From positions 983,001 through 1,047,000 of the forward strand of contig JACSYO010001685.1 in assembly GCA_016806645.1 (NCBI GenBank): 64,000 nt of DNA, in the 5' to 3' direction. Shown one piece after another: positions 41,540 through 53,791 of the stretch (its first letter is position 1; the number at the start of each line of letters is the position of its first letter). A model generated the notes under the pieces. The model was given only the letters and a program-made list of their open reading frames with translations, did not search any database and was not told the origin of the DNA. The stretch is from Ophiodon elongatus. Its lineage: Eukaryota > Chordata > Actinopteri > Perciformes > Hexagrammidae. Both the position numbers and the translations under genes were made by a program.

Positions 41540-44500
41540 ATGTCCAAAGACAAACACAAAGAGAAGACGGACAAGGCTAACGCAGAGGACGAGGCCTCTA
41601 AAAACACAGGTCAGACGACGGGTCTTTCATCTCAAATCCACCAATACATGATAATCACCAATATATATCACCAATACATCCATAAAGAGACTTCACTGAG
41701 AGATATTAATGTATGCCAGCTGGCGTTGACACTTTTACAATCTCCCTATGTAGATTACCTGTAAATGATATAGGCTTTAATGAGTATATGTTAATAAAAA
41801 GAGGGCATGGTATTATTTATTTGTTTAACTTTTTAATTTCTATGACATTTAACCTAAATTGTGGGATTTTATTTTTCACAGGTTGAGGTAAATACACAGC
41901 TTTTACAATGAGCTTTGGTGGCAGGAGTAGGCTATTAAGAGTGGTTAATAACACACTATATAAATTCCATTATGAATAAAAGTCCGGCATGTATAACTTT
42001 GTGAAACCAAACAAAAGTATGAGAAGCAAAACGTACTTAATTAGTCTCAAAAGTAAGTAAGTGTAGTCTACTCATGTGGTGGCAGAATGGCCCCTGTTAG
42101 TGTTATATTTCATTGGAGTAAAAAGTACAATATTTCCTTTTGAAATGTAGTGAAGCAGAAAAATAAAGTGGATTCAAATATGAATAATTAGGTTAAGCAC
42201 AAACATCTTGAAATGCTACTTAGGTGCGATAAGTAGTTACTTTCTAACACTGGAAATAAGTAGTAGTTTTTAAATAACAATAAAAAAGTTGTCTTAATTT
42301 CATTATGTCTGTTCATCATGAAATGTCATTAAATCATGCTTTGTACATTTTTTTAAAGATGTAAGAATAATAACTGTTTTTTTCTTTCTTTAATACTTAT
42401 ACAACTTCAGCACTCACACATTGAATAGCTTTACTCACATCGCTTGACAACAAGTATGATATAGTAATTCATAAGTGGTCAATAAAAAGGAGAATTGCTA
42501 AACGCTGGTCGTTCTGTTGTTTTTAGGACAAACTCCAAAGGAAAATTTGCCTACTCTGACCTTTGGTAAGTAACATCAGACTGTTGTTGTTGTTGTTATT
42601 TGTTTTTTTTCATCAAATGAGAGTTGTATGGTCACTTCTTTAAACCCTCCGTCCCACAGACGAATATCAGTGCACAGGCCAAGCGGAGACTGACTTCCCT
42701 GAGCTTTGTGCTCTTTTGGACATGAAGGATATCCCAACTGTCATCACTAGACAACCAGCCTCCTCCACCACTGAAACTGAAGGAGAGCTCACAAGTAAAC
42801 AAGAGCTGCTCTGATCTAATCTTGTTGTACTCTGTTAAAATATGTTTTCCAGTGTTAATTTGTCAATGGAATCGTTTTTTCTCTGCAGCTGATATTCTGA
42901 ATTGTTGTAAGTGGACGTTAATTGACTAAACATTAATCATATTTTATATTAATTCTAGTTTACTGTACTTTGACTCTGATCTAATTTTTGATTTTCTAAA
43001 CCGACACTTGTAGGAGTAATCTGAAAATATGAACCAAAGAAAATCGGACGACCTAGAAACGCTTGGTACATTAGAAATATGTTTCGCTGTACTGTATAGT
43101 TCATCATGCAGGAAGTCTGAATGCACAGTAGCTGTCCTTTTTTTTAATAATCTCAGCTTCTTCTCACTTCTAATTATCATAATTGTACATACAGAGGACA
43201 GCCAGTCAAAGTTAAATACTGAACCATCCTGGTCTAAGCCAGCCCTCCAAGTGGAACTGGAGAATGAAGATCCCCTCAGCGCCAAGAAACTGAAGGTTTC
43301 GGGTAAGAACAAAAAATCCACTGAGAAATATTTACAGCCATATTTGACTTTTTTTCTCTTCTTAAATCCTCATTTGACCACCCTGAGGGGCAGTCCCTTT
43401 GTATTTGATGTCATTCAGTATTTCTGCTGGATGTTGGAGAAAACACAATATAATCTGTTTCAAATACACACAGGATGGAAGGTAGATGAGAAGATTGCCA
43501 GAGTGCTACAGAAGATGTTTCCCTCCTTGAGCAAGCTACAGAGCCTTCAGTGAGTCCTGAGCTGATGCCCTCCTGTTACAGCTGTCACTGTTTTGTTCTT
43601 GTTTGTTTGGGTAATCTTGTCCTCCGTGTCGCAGGTTTTGGCAGGCAGGACTGACAGATCGAATGGTCGTCTCCCTCATGGACACAGTACCACTGTGCTC
43701 CAACCTCAGGTGGGTGGATTCTGCTGGCATTCACACTGGGAGGCTTGTTGACAAAAAGGTTGTAGAACTGCCGGGGAAATTTACACCACAGTGTGTTTAT
43801 AACATAATCATTCAAACACTGAGGGTTACTGATGGTCCTCCTCCGCTTTGTTTCATGTCAGAGCTGTGACACTGGAGGGCGACCGTCTTCCAGAGCTGAG
43901 CTACCACCTTCTTCTCTCTGAAGACAGCGCGTGAGTCCCCAAGTGTTTCCATATCTCACATAGTAGTAGAACTTGTTCACATAGACCCCGGTTTGCATTC
44001 ACACGCACAAAAAGAAGCAGCCGCATGCCCGCTTCCTGTTGAGTGTTTTTCTTTGGTCAAGCCTCACCCACTTGTCCCTGCGAAATAACCGGATGGGAGA
44101 CGAGGGCGCTCAACTAATCGGGTCGGCGCTCTCAACGACCAGATCTGCCAACAAGAACCTCTCGTTCCTCAATCTGGCCTTCAATTCTATCGGCGATGCC
44201 GGTGCCACACATATCGCACAGGTACAACCCGGAACAGACTCCATATTTGCAACTATGTGTTCCCCTCATGACTGCTGAGGTGCAGTCCTCATCCTGTTTT
44301 GTCTCTCAGGGCCTGCGGTTCAACCGCGGTTTGCTCACTCTCTCTCTGTCCAACAATCATATTGGAGACTCAGGAGCTGCTCATCTGGCTGCGGTATCCA
44401 TTTACATTAAAGCTGTTAACTTGGCACATAATGGATTTAAATCAGTGGTTGGATTGTTTCCAATTATATTCAGATAGTTCCATTATATTCTGTAATTTAA

Positions 44501-46436
44501 TACGCCTCCACCCCTTCACCACGAACGTTTTTAGATTCTTGGCGAGTTTGCGCTCACTCATGAAGAAGTAGTGGAGAGGAGGAAGATGCTTCTGGAAAGA
44601 ACACAGTCTGTAAGTGCAGCAATATCAAATACCCACTCTTCCTTAAAATGAATCCTAATCTTAAACATCAAAGTGTCTCGGTCAAAAAGTAAGCTGACGT
44701 TCATTACTCCGCAAAAATGCTCTTGTTTGAAAGGTTTCAAACTAGGTTTTCACAAGTATAGAAGAGCAAGGGCATGTATGAGACATTCTAATAAACACAT
44801 TAAAACCATATTTTCACATCTTTAAAGGTTGATTCTGAGCAGCCTGCTGGCCAACTTCCCTCAGTAGCCAGCAAAGGGGAGAACAAAGGCAAAAAAAAGG
44901 TAACATGTAAAAGAAGTGAAACGCATTTGGTATTTGTGCTTTGTAAATCTTGACGAGTAATCTTGAGCTCTTTTAACTTACAGGAAACATCCAAAAAAGA
45001 TGAGAAACCAGCTGCCAACAAAGAACAGGCAAAGTCTCACAAGAAATGTAATCGCTTCCATCACAGAATGAAACACTTTTGCTTTTATCCTCTGACAGCC
45101 AGGATTATTTAATCTTCTCATGTTCATTCATTGCTGTCTCTTTAAATCTCCCTCAGCTTCTGATATAAAGACTCAAAGTAAAGGTGTTAAGCACGGGGGC
45201 CAAGAGAAACCACTAATCGTACAAGAGGTACCAGAGACACGCTTTCTGAATCTGTGTGCCAAGCACCATATGGACAATTCAATTCAATTCAATTCAATTT
45301 ATTTTGTGCAGCTCAAAATCACAAATTACACATTTGCCTCAGAGGGCTTTACAATCTGTACACATACAACATCCTCTGTCCCGGGACCTCTCATCGGTTG
45401 AGGAAAAACTCCCCCAAAAAAACTTTAACGGGGAGAAAAAAGGAAGAAACCTTCGGGAGAGCAACAGAGGAGGATCCCTCTCCCCGGATGGACAGAAGCA
45501 CAATAGATGTCATGTGTACAGAATGAACAACACACAGAGTTATAACACATGCAATGCAGTTATAACACATTCAATGCAGTACAGTACTTTTAATAATTCA
45601 GTGGTTTTTCTTTGTTTCTGTGGCAGGATAAATCGAGTACTGCTCTGACCGAGGTTTGTTTGATCACAATTTTCTGAAGAGTAAAACTCTTGTTCCGTCA
45701 CACACCTGTTCACTTCTCTCCCGCTGGTCAGCAGGGAGAGTCGGTGGAGATAGTGAACCCCCTGCTGGACCAGCCGGCGCAGTACAGGGAGGGGGAGCTT
45801 TTTCTGCCTGGAAACAAGACCCTCGCCTCCCTCAACTTGTCAGGTCAGTAACTGCGGGGTGTTCATCTCAGCTTGAAATAAGACCTTCAATCTGAAAGCC
45901 TTTCACATCAAGGTATTTCCAGAAAGGGTACAGTCGGGTCGGATAGCAGGAACATTTTCATTTAAACTCATAAATGTGGAACATCAATTATGTTGTGAGT
46001 TCTTCAGAATCAACGTGCAATGGTTTCCTTTTCAAAATTCTTTTGCACAGATGGTGTCATTTTTAGTTTACTTTATATTAGTTATTATATTAAATATTTT
46101 TAAAAGTCCTACATATAATATTTGAAAAATATTTTGTCATTTGTTTCGAAAAATAAATAAAGGTGTTGTTATTTACAGATCACCCTACATTAATAAAATG
46201 TTTCAAGAACAGATACTTTTAACAGATACTTCTGCAGAACTATGCACAAAATAAATAATGGAACCTTCCAAGCTTTATTAAAGATTCAAGTAAAATGGTT
46301 ATGTTGTCTGTGTATTCCTGTAGGAAATAGAATTACAAAGAAGTCGCTGCCTCTTTTCCTGACATCACTAGAGATGCAGGGGGAGGGAGAAGGCCTGCTG
46401 CGTCTCTGTCTGCAGGTTTGTGACTCAAGCCAGCAC

Positions 46437-46516
<80 letters not shown>

Positions 46517-46925
46517 CAACTGTGCACAATTCACTTTAGTTTATAAATTAAGATTACATTTACGTGTTTAAATCGTTTAACTTACAAAAACAATTCATGA
46601 CTACTGTCCTTATATTTGTGTACTTTTATTTGATTAAATGGTTTTGGAAATCAGTATTAACTGTAACATACATGATAACTGTGGCATACAACAACTTGGG
46701 CTTTATTTTTAAAAGGCCATCATTCCTATTGGTAATGATATTATTGTACACGTTTGGTGGAATCTACAGTGTTGATTAACAGTTGCAGAGGAATGTGAAG
46801 ATGATTTGTGTGATGATTTCTGACCTGTCTTTTAGAGAAACCGCTTCCCACCAGAGTGTGAGTATTATGTGAAGATAACGGAGCTGATGGCACTCAGGGA
46901 TCCACTAAAAAAGAAGAGCTCCTAA
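41540..46925 (+). CDS. lrrc71: Leucine-rich repeat-containing protein 71, 17 exons, 471 aa
   Basis: Exons: 41540-41609, 42527-42565, 42660-42794, 43195-43302, 43474-43549, 43635-43709, 43862-43930, 44062-44221, 44310-44393, 44535-44609, 44828-44899, 44984-45047, 45157-45227, 45627-45653, 45735-45843, 46324-46415 and 46836-46925. They join to 1,416 nt. The middle carries ribonuclease-inhibitor-type LRRs (LTHLSLRNNRMGDEGAQLI, LSFLNLAFNSIGDAGATHIA, LLTLSLSNNHIGDSGAAHLA). A helix LTHEEVVERRKMLLE follows, then a Lys/Glu-rich linker of poor conservation and a conserved C-terminal block (EIVNPLLDQ, LPGNKTLASLNLS, ELMALRDPLKKK). The same order of blocks occurs in mammalian LRRC71 (about 559 aa); the fish linker is shorter. 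Its function is poorly known, and expression in ciliated tissue and testis suggests an axonemal role. The small linker exons (27-75 nt) are the least certain. An 18-nt candidate exon at 42889-42906 is left out because it would create a stop. Confidence 0.88.
42035..42262. repeat. AAGTAC/TGTAGTG-type teleost repeat in lrrc71 intron 1
   Basis: Phrases 'ggagtaaaaagtacaatatttccttttgaaatgtagtgaagcag' and 'gataagtagttactttctaacactgg' match the two ends of the family also seen split at 3.56-4.29 kb. No coding frame. Confidence 0.55.
45279..45600. mobile_element. Interspersed element (AATTC-repeat head, 'gaggaaaaactccc' core) in an lrrc71 intron
   Basis: The insert starts with a run of AATTC/ATTCA units, then 'tttattttgtgcagctcaaaatcacaaatta', 'gcctcagagggctttacaatctgtacac', 'ggttgaggaaaaactcccc' and 'aggaagaaaccttcgggagagc'. 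This phrase order is a high-copy teleost dispersed element. Three overlapping open frames through it are by-products. A small piece of the same family ('agcctcagagggctttacaatgtcc') lies at about 5701-5730. It sits between lrrc71 exons 13 and 14. Confidence 0.65.
46438..46514 (+). repeat. (TG)n microsatellite just downstream of an lrrc71 5' splice site
   Basis: About 38 TG units with one TC interruption begin 22 bases after the donor of exon 16 (donor GTTTGT at 46416). The antisense poly-Thr/His frame is an artefact. Confidence 0.97.
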
Positions 46926-47156
46926 CAGACGGAAGAGGAGGAACAGGGGGCGTACTAGTGCTGAGAGAACTAATCTAATTCTACAGACTGTACACTTTTA
47001 ATTTGGTATATAACATTAAAAAGACACACATTTATTGTGCGCGCTGTTGTGCTTTTGTAACACATGAGATGAAAAAATTGAAGTTTGAACAGAAACAGCC
47101 TAGTGGTACATAAAAAGGCAGTGACTGAACAGAAGGATAATGTGGCACATTAAATT

Positions 47157-47306
47157 CCAGATGCTTTGCCCAGGACAGCTCATTAGGACCCTGGTTGCAG
47201 ATCCGTTTTACTGCTTTGTTTTGCTCACAGTCAGAATTTACATCACGGACAAAGACTGAGAACAGATGGATACCAAGTACCAAGTAGATGAACCATTGCT
47301 ATCATG
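47157..47306 (+). repeat. Diverged third copy of part of the rps27 intronic block
   Basis: Colinear matches to the intron blocks include 'cagatgct', 'gacagc', 'aggacc', 'tttactgc', 'ttgt', 'gctcac', 'tcagaa', 'ggacaaaga' and 'gatgaaccattg...atcat'. Spacing is similar, with small indels. The flanks do not match. Similarity is confined to about 150 bases. Confidence 0.55.
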
Positions 47307-47339
47307 TCTTACAGTTGTCAGGCAGTGTGACAGGTACTT

Positions 47340-47605
47340 GTGTTTTATCTGGTTCTATTTTACCCAGAAGTGGTCTGGTTCTACCCAGATCTGGTATCAT
47401 TCTACCAAGATCTAATCCCATTCTACCCAGAAGTGGTTCTCATATGGTTCTATTCTACTCAGATCTGGTATTATTATACTTAGATGTGGTCTGTTACTAG
47501 ACAGATCTGGACCTATCCAGATGTAGTCTGGTTTTATATCTGGTTTTATTCTTCCCAGATATGGACTGGTTCCACCCATGCAGATGTGGTCCTATTCTCA
47601 GATCT
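47340..47605 (+). repeat. Degenerate minisatellite, unit about 21-22 bp (TGGTTCTATTCTACCCAGATC-like)
   Basis: At least ten imperfect units can be read, e.g. 'ggttctattttacccagaag', 'tggttctacccagatctgg', 'cattctacccagaag' and 'ggttctattctactcagatc'. The short open frame across it is caused by the periodicity. Confidence 0.8.
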
Positions 47606-48284
47606 GCCCTGTCAAATACCAATTACAGAATACTCAAAAGTAATTGTATTTCAATTATAAGTAACACAAATACTGCCCACTTCTGATTGTAACCTTTTCA
47701 AATATTAAATAATTTCACTTGGGCAGATGGTGGCAATTTTTTATTTCCTGGGTTTCAAGATATTCCTTTAAGATTATTCATTAACACTTTTTGTATGTCA
47801 AAGAGGATACCTTTAGGGGTACGATGCAAGTCAAATCATTTGTGTGAGTTTAAATTATATTATTACTGGCCTGTAGTTTGTGTTACATATCTGATACTGA
47901 GGACAAAGTTTGTCAGTAAGCATGGGGGGCCACCAGGGGAGGGGCTCTTTAGGTACCACGGTTAATGCACTGTTTGATTTAATTTAATTTAATAAACATA
48001 AATTATTGTAAGAGCATATAATAGGAACAATGGGAATTTTTTATTTGCAATTTTCATAGGAAAGAAATGTTTCCTTATTTTTTACTCAAAATAGTAGGGT
48101 AGCTGTCGTCGTGCACCGTTAAGACAGTTTGATTAAATATGGACACGTCCGCTCGGCAGAGGGAGCCCATTGGTGCTCAGAGGCCGCAGGGTGGAGATCA
48201 GACCTCACCAGCATGGCCGCCACGCGCTGCGAACTTCGTCACGTCCGGTCTGCGCTCAAAGGACCCGCCGATATCAACCCGTCG

Positions 48285-48330
48285 CTTCCGGTAATGCCTC
48301 CTTTTCGGCAGCGGCTATTTCCTCGCCAAC
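48285..48330 (+). promoter_or_regulatory. rps27 core promoter and candidate 5' TOP start
   Basis: GCTTCCGGT (ETS type, about 48285) is followed by the pyrimidine tract CCTCCTTTTC at about 48297-48306, then 25 bases of 5' UTR up to the ATG at 48331. Ribosomal-protein mRNAs start at a C within such a tract and are controlled by mTOR/LARP1. The start site is inferred. Confidence 0.55.
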
Positions 48331-51024
<2,694 letters not shown>

Positions 51025-51225
51025 CTGCTCCGCCCTGGAGCTGAAGGGGAGAGGAAGGGATGGACCGGTGGATATCAGCGCCGTCTGCCCCCCGAGACGG
51101 CGGCAGACCCAGTGGTCTGATCTGAAAGGAGACCTGCAGACCACCTGGACAGCAGATGGGTTTCCACTGTTCCTGTTGACAGATCGGTTGTTGCTGTACC
51201 TCTACCCTCCAACCCTGTCTCTCTT

Positions 51226-51231
51226 AATAAA
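51226..51231 (+). terminator. rps27 polyadenylation signal AATAAA
   Basis: The hexamer lies 200 bases after the stop, followed by 'atattgttttggctaaagg'. The same place in the downstream duplicate reads 'cactaaaatattg', so the hexamer is broken there. Confidence 0.7.
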
Positions 51232-51779
51232 ATATTGTTTTGGCTAAAGGAATGGTTTGTGCGTGGTTAGTTTCCTGTTTGAATGTAAGGATTTATTTAC
51301 TGTCTGAGGCATTGAATGCAAATAAAGTAGTTTCTATCATTTATATTAGTACTAGAGGTTGTCTCTATAATTCTGTTGGTTTACATCTTAATACTGACAC
51401 CAAATTGTACTTAAATTAATGCAATTTCTATTACCTGATCAGAAAGAAGTGCACTGTTAGCAGGTGAAGCTACTCTGACATGGGAGTGATAACAGTTACC
51501 CAAAAAATGTCCTGGTGTATATTTTGAGTTCAAGTATTAATCAGGGCTGTGACTTAATTATTTGTTTTATCAATGAGAGTATTTTCTTTATTCACATATC
51601 TATAAAACATCACAAGCCAGTGAAAAATGCCATTTATCTTTATTGTAGTACCAAGAAGTATGTAATGCGTACTGTACAACACACTATTTGTATGTAGGAT
51701 TTGGGACACGGCCCAAAGAAAGATTATAGCAGAAAAACAGTACTATTCTATGAATGTATCATTTTCGGCACACTGAGGA

Positions 51780-52740
51780 GTTGCCGACATACTATGACTT
51801 TTTCAACACTAGACGATGACTAGATACTATACTTTTACTTTTTTATGACTTTCTTTGTCATACTATACTTTTACAAGGAATTTTTTATACACTACGATAA
51901 TTTAAAAGTATACTATGACTTTCAAGTTTGACATACTATACTTATATTATCACTTTCATCGATTAACTATTGTGACTTTTTATCCCTTTTTCTTTCGATA
52001 TACAAAACTGTTTTCGACATTTTATACTATGCCATTTTTGTGATTCTTTTTTACACGACTTTTTCATGACTTTCTAAATATGACTTTAATTCTTTGACAG
52101 TTTGTACTAGTTATTTCTTAAGACATTTTTCAAAATACTATGACTTTTTCGACATCCTACACATTAACATGACGATTTCCTGATTATTTCTTTCACATTT
52201 ACTTTAATTACTTTTGATCGACATACTAGACTGACTTTTTTTGACATACTATACTATGACTTTTGATTGATTTTCAAGACCTACTATGCTATGATTTAAT
52301 TCGACATACTATATTATAATATGGCTTTTTCTGACATACTATTTCATTCCATTATCCAAACCGTTTATCCTACTTAAGGTCACTCACATTCACATTCACT
52401 TAAGGGCTATTTTAGAGTCTCCACTTAACATTAAGCTGCATGTCTTTGGCCTGTGGGAGGAAGCCACTCTGCCACGGGGAGAACCGCCCGTGATCAGGGA
52501 TCAAACCCGGATCCCTCTTGCTGTGAGGTGACAGTGCCAGCCACTACACCACCGTGCACCGTTCATGACTTTTTAAAATTAATTTTGGCATTCTATACCA
52601 TGACTTTGTTTGATTTATTTTCAACATACAATACTATGACTTTTTTGATTAATTCCGACATACTATACTATGACTTATTTCACCTTTTTCTACGTACTTT
52701 ACTCTGACTTCTTTTCTACATACTATACAATGACTTTTAC
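51780..52740 (+). repeat. Degenerate satellite, CATACTATACTATGACTTTTT-like units, array 1
   Basis: Variants of 'gacatactatactatgacttttt' recur across nearly 1 kb. Exact copies of the 18-mer GACATACTATACTATGAC are at 52243-52260 and 52657-52674. The array is broken at about 52345-52562 by another repeat. No long frame is present. Confidence 0.8.
52345..52562. repeat. Teleost dispersed repeat inserted in the satellite
   Basis: It contains 'cactcacattcacattca', 'agggctattttagagtctccacttaac', 'gcatgtctttggcctgtgggaggaagcc', 'ggggagaaccg', 'gggatcaaacccggatccctcttgctgtgaggtgacagtgccagccactacaccaccgtgc'. This phrase order is a very common fish interspersed repeat. The satellite resumes on both sides, so the insertion is younger than the array. 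Confidence 0.7.
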
Positions 52741-52765
52741 ATATCTGTTTTGTCTCTTCTGACTG

Positions 52766-53380
52766 GGTGCTCATTCAGGAGGAAGCAGCACTTGCTGTTC
52801 TTCCCGGTGCTGAAGCAGAGAGACGGGATGGTCTGGGTTACATCAGTGCCTTCTTCCTCCCAAGATGGCGGCAGTCTCAACAGTCTGATCTGAATTAAAA
52901 CCTGAAGACAAACTGGACAGCAGATGGATATCCACTGTTCATGTCGACAGATTGTTATTTGCTTTAATTCTACCCTCCAACCCTCACTAAAATATTGTTT
53001 TGGCTATATTTTGGTTTGTTTGTGGTTAGTTTCCTATACGAAGGAAGGGATTTCTCTGCTGTCTGAGACACTTAATACAAAGGCAGTAATTGTATAATTT
53101 TTATTAGAAAGTACTACCAATTAACTACATAATTCTGTCAGATTACATTTTAATATTACAACACCAAACCATATTTCAATGTATTAAATTGTCATTACAT
53201 GTTGAGAGGAAAGTGCAGTATTTTTACAGGTAAAGCTACTCACTAACATGGAAGTGATAACAGTTCTCCTAAACTGTCCAGGTTTATTTTTTGGTTGAAT
53301 TAATGTATTGGTTAGGGCTGTGACAGTTCGTCAATAAAACATCACAAAACAGTGAAAAATGGCCATCACATGTTTTATAT
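52766..53380 (+). pseudogene. Decayed duplicate of rps27 exon 4 plus 3' flank
   Basis: From 52766 'GGTGCTCATTCAGGAGGAAG' is identical to the start of rps27 exon 4 (50996), and similarity continues, weaker, through the 3' UTR and about 400 bases of flank. Shared phrases are 'ggacagcagatgg', 'ccactgttc', 'tctaccctccaaccct', 'aaaatattgttttggct', 'tggttagtttcct', 'tgtctgag', 'gaagtgataacagtt' and 'aaaacatcacaa'. The acceptor AG is lost (actg instead of tcag), the stop TAG is TTG, and the poly(A) hexamer is broken. It contains introns' flank, so it arose by DNA duplication, not retroposition. Confidence 0.85.
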
Positions 53381-53791
53381 TTATTTTAACAGCCCCAAAT
53401 AATAAATTTACTAACAAATAAGACCAAGAAAAACAGCAAATCAAATTGTCCTTAAACAAGTCATTGGTCACAGTTTGGTGGCAAGTTATTATTTTACGAC
53501 AACAATCTTTACATTTTTCAGTCCAGAAAAGATGTAAAAAGCTCTTCATAAGAAGGGAATTATGACTTATTTCTACATTTGGGTTTTATGGTATTTCTGC
53601 TACAGAATTTTTTTTAATGCAATTTACATACTTCAGTACAGCCTTCCTTTTGTTATCAACATGTATCTGTTAACGTCCTGTAAAAGTAATGTCCAAACAT
53701 CATTACTATAGCGGCATTAAAAGGCAGATAACTCCCCGAGGAGCACTTGAGAAGCCTTTATGTCTTCTCCATTACCTTCCTGAGCCTCTTT

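Larger units (their letters stand above)
46926..48330. other. Intergenic region lrrc71-rps27
   Basis: The region holds a likely lrrc71 3' end (AT-rich, 'aacattaaaaagacac' near 47015). It also holds a 140-base segment related to the rps27 intronic repeat (about 47157-47306), a degenerate minisatellite at 47.34-47.6 kb, and the rps27 promoter from about 48.11 kb. No coding exon is visible. Confidence 0.5.
51025..53791. other. Convergent intergenic region between rps27 and the SK channel gene
   Basis: It holds the rps27 3' UTR (to about 51.25 kb), a degenerate AT satellite interrupted by a dispersed repeat, a decayed duplicate of rps27 exon 4 with its 3' flank, and the probable 3' UTR of the minus-strand channel gene. 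A TTTATT at 53380-53385 (AATAAA on the minus strand) could end the channel transcript. Confidence 0.55.

Noticed and set aside
43029..43553. 174-codon continuous frame through lrrc71 exons 4-5
   Set aside because: It reads through a clear donor (43303) and acceptor (43473). The spliced exons match LRRC71-type flow, and the intronic part is low-complexity Phe/Leu-rich.
45254..45648. Overlapping frames of 90-130 codons in lrrc71 intron
   Set aside because: They lie in the inserted dispersed element, overlap in several frames and show no family similarity.
47340..47605. Regular spacing of about 21 bp that could suggest a CRISPR-like array
   Set aside because: Units are adjacent and imperfect, without unique spacers. 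It is a degenerate minisatellite in a vertebrate genome.
52766..52800. Second functional rps27 terminal exon
   Set aside because: The acceptor AG, stop codon and poly(A) hexamer are all mutated, so it cannot work as an alternative last exon without further changes.
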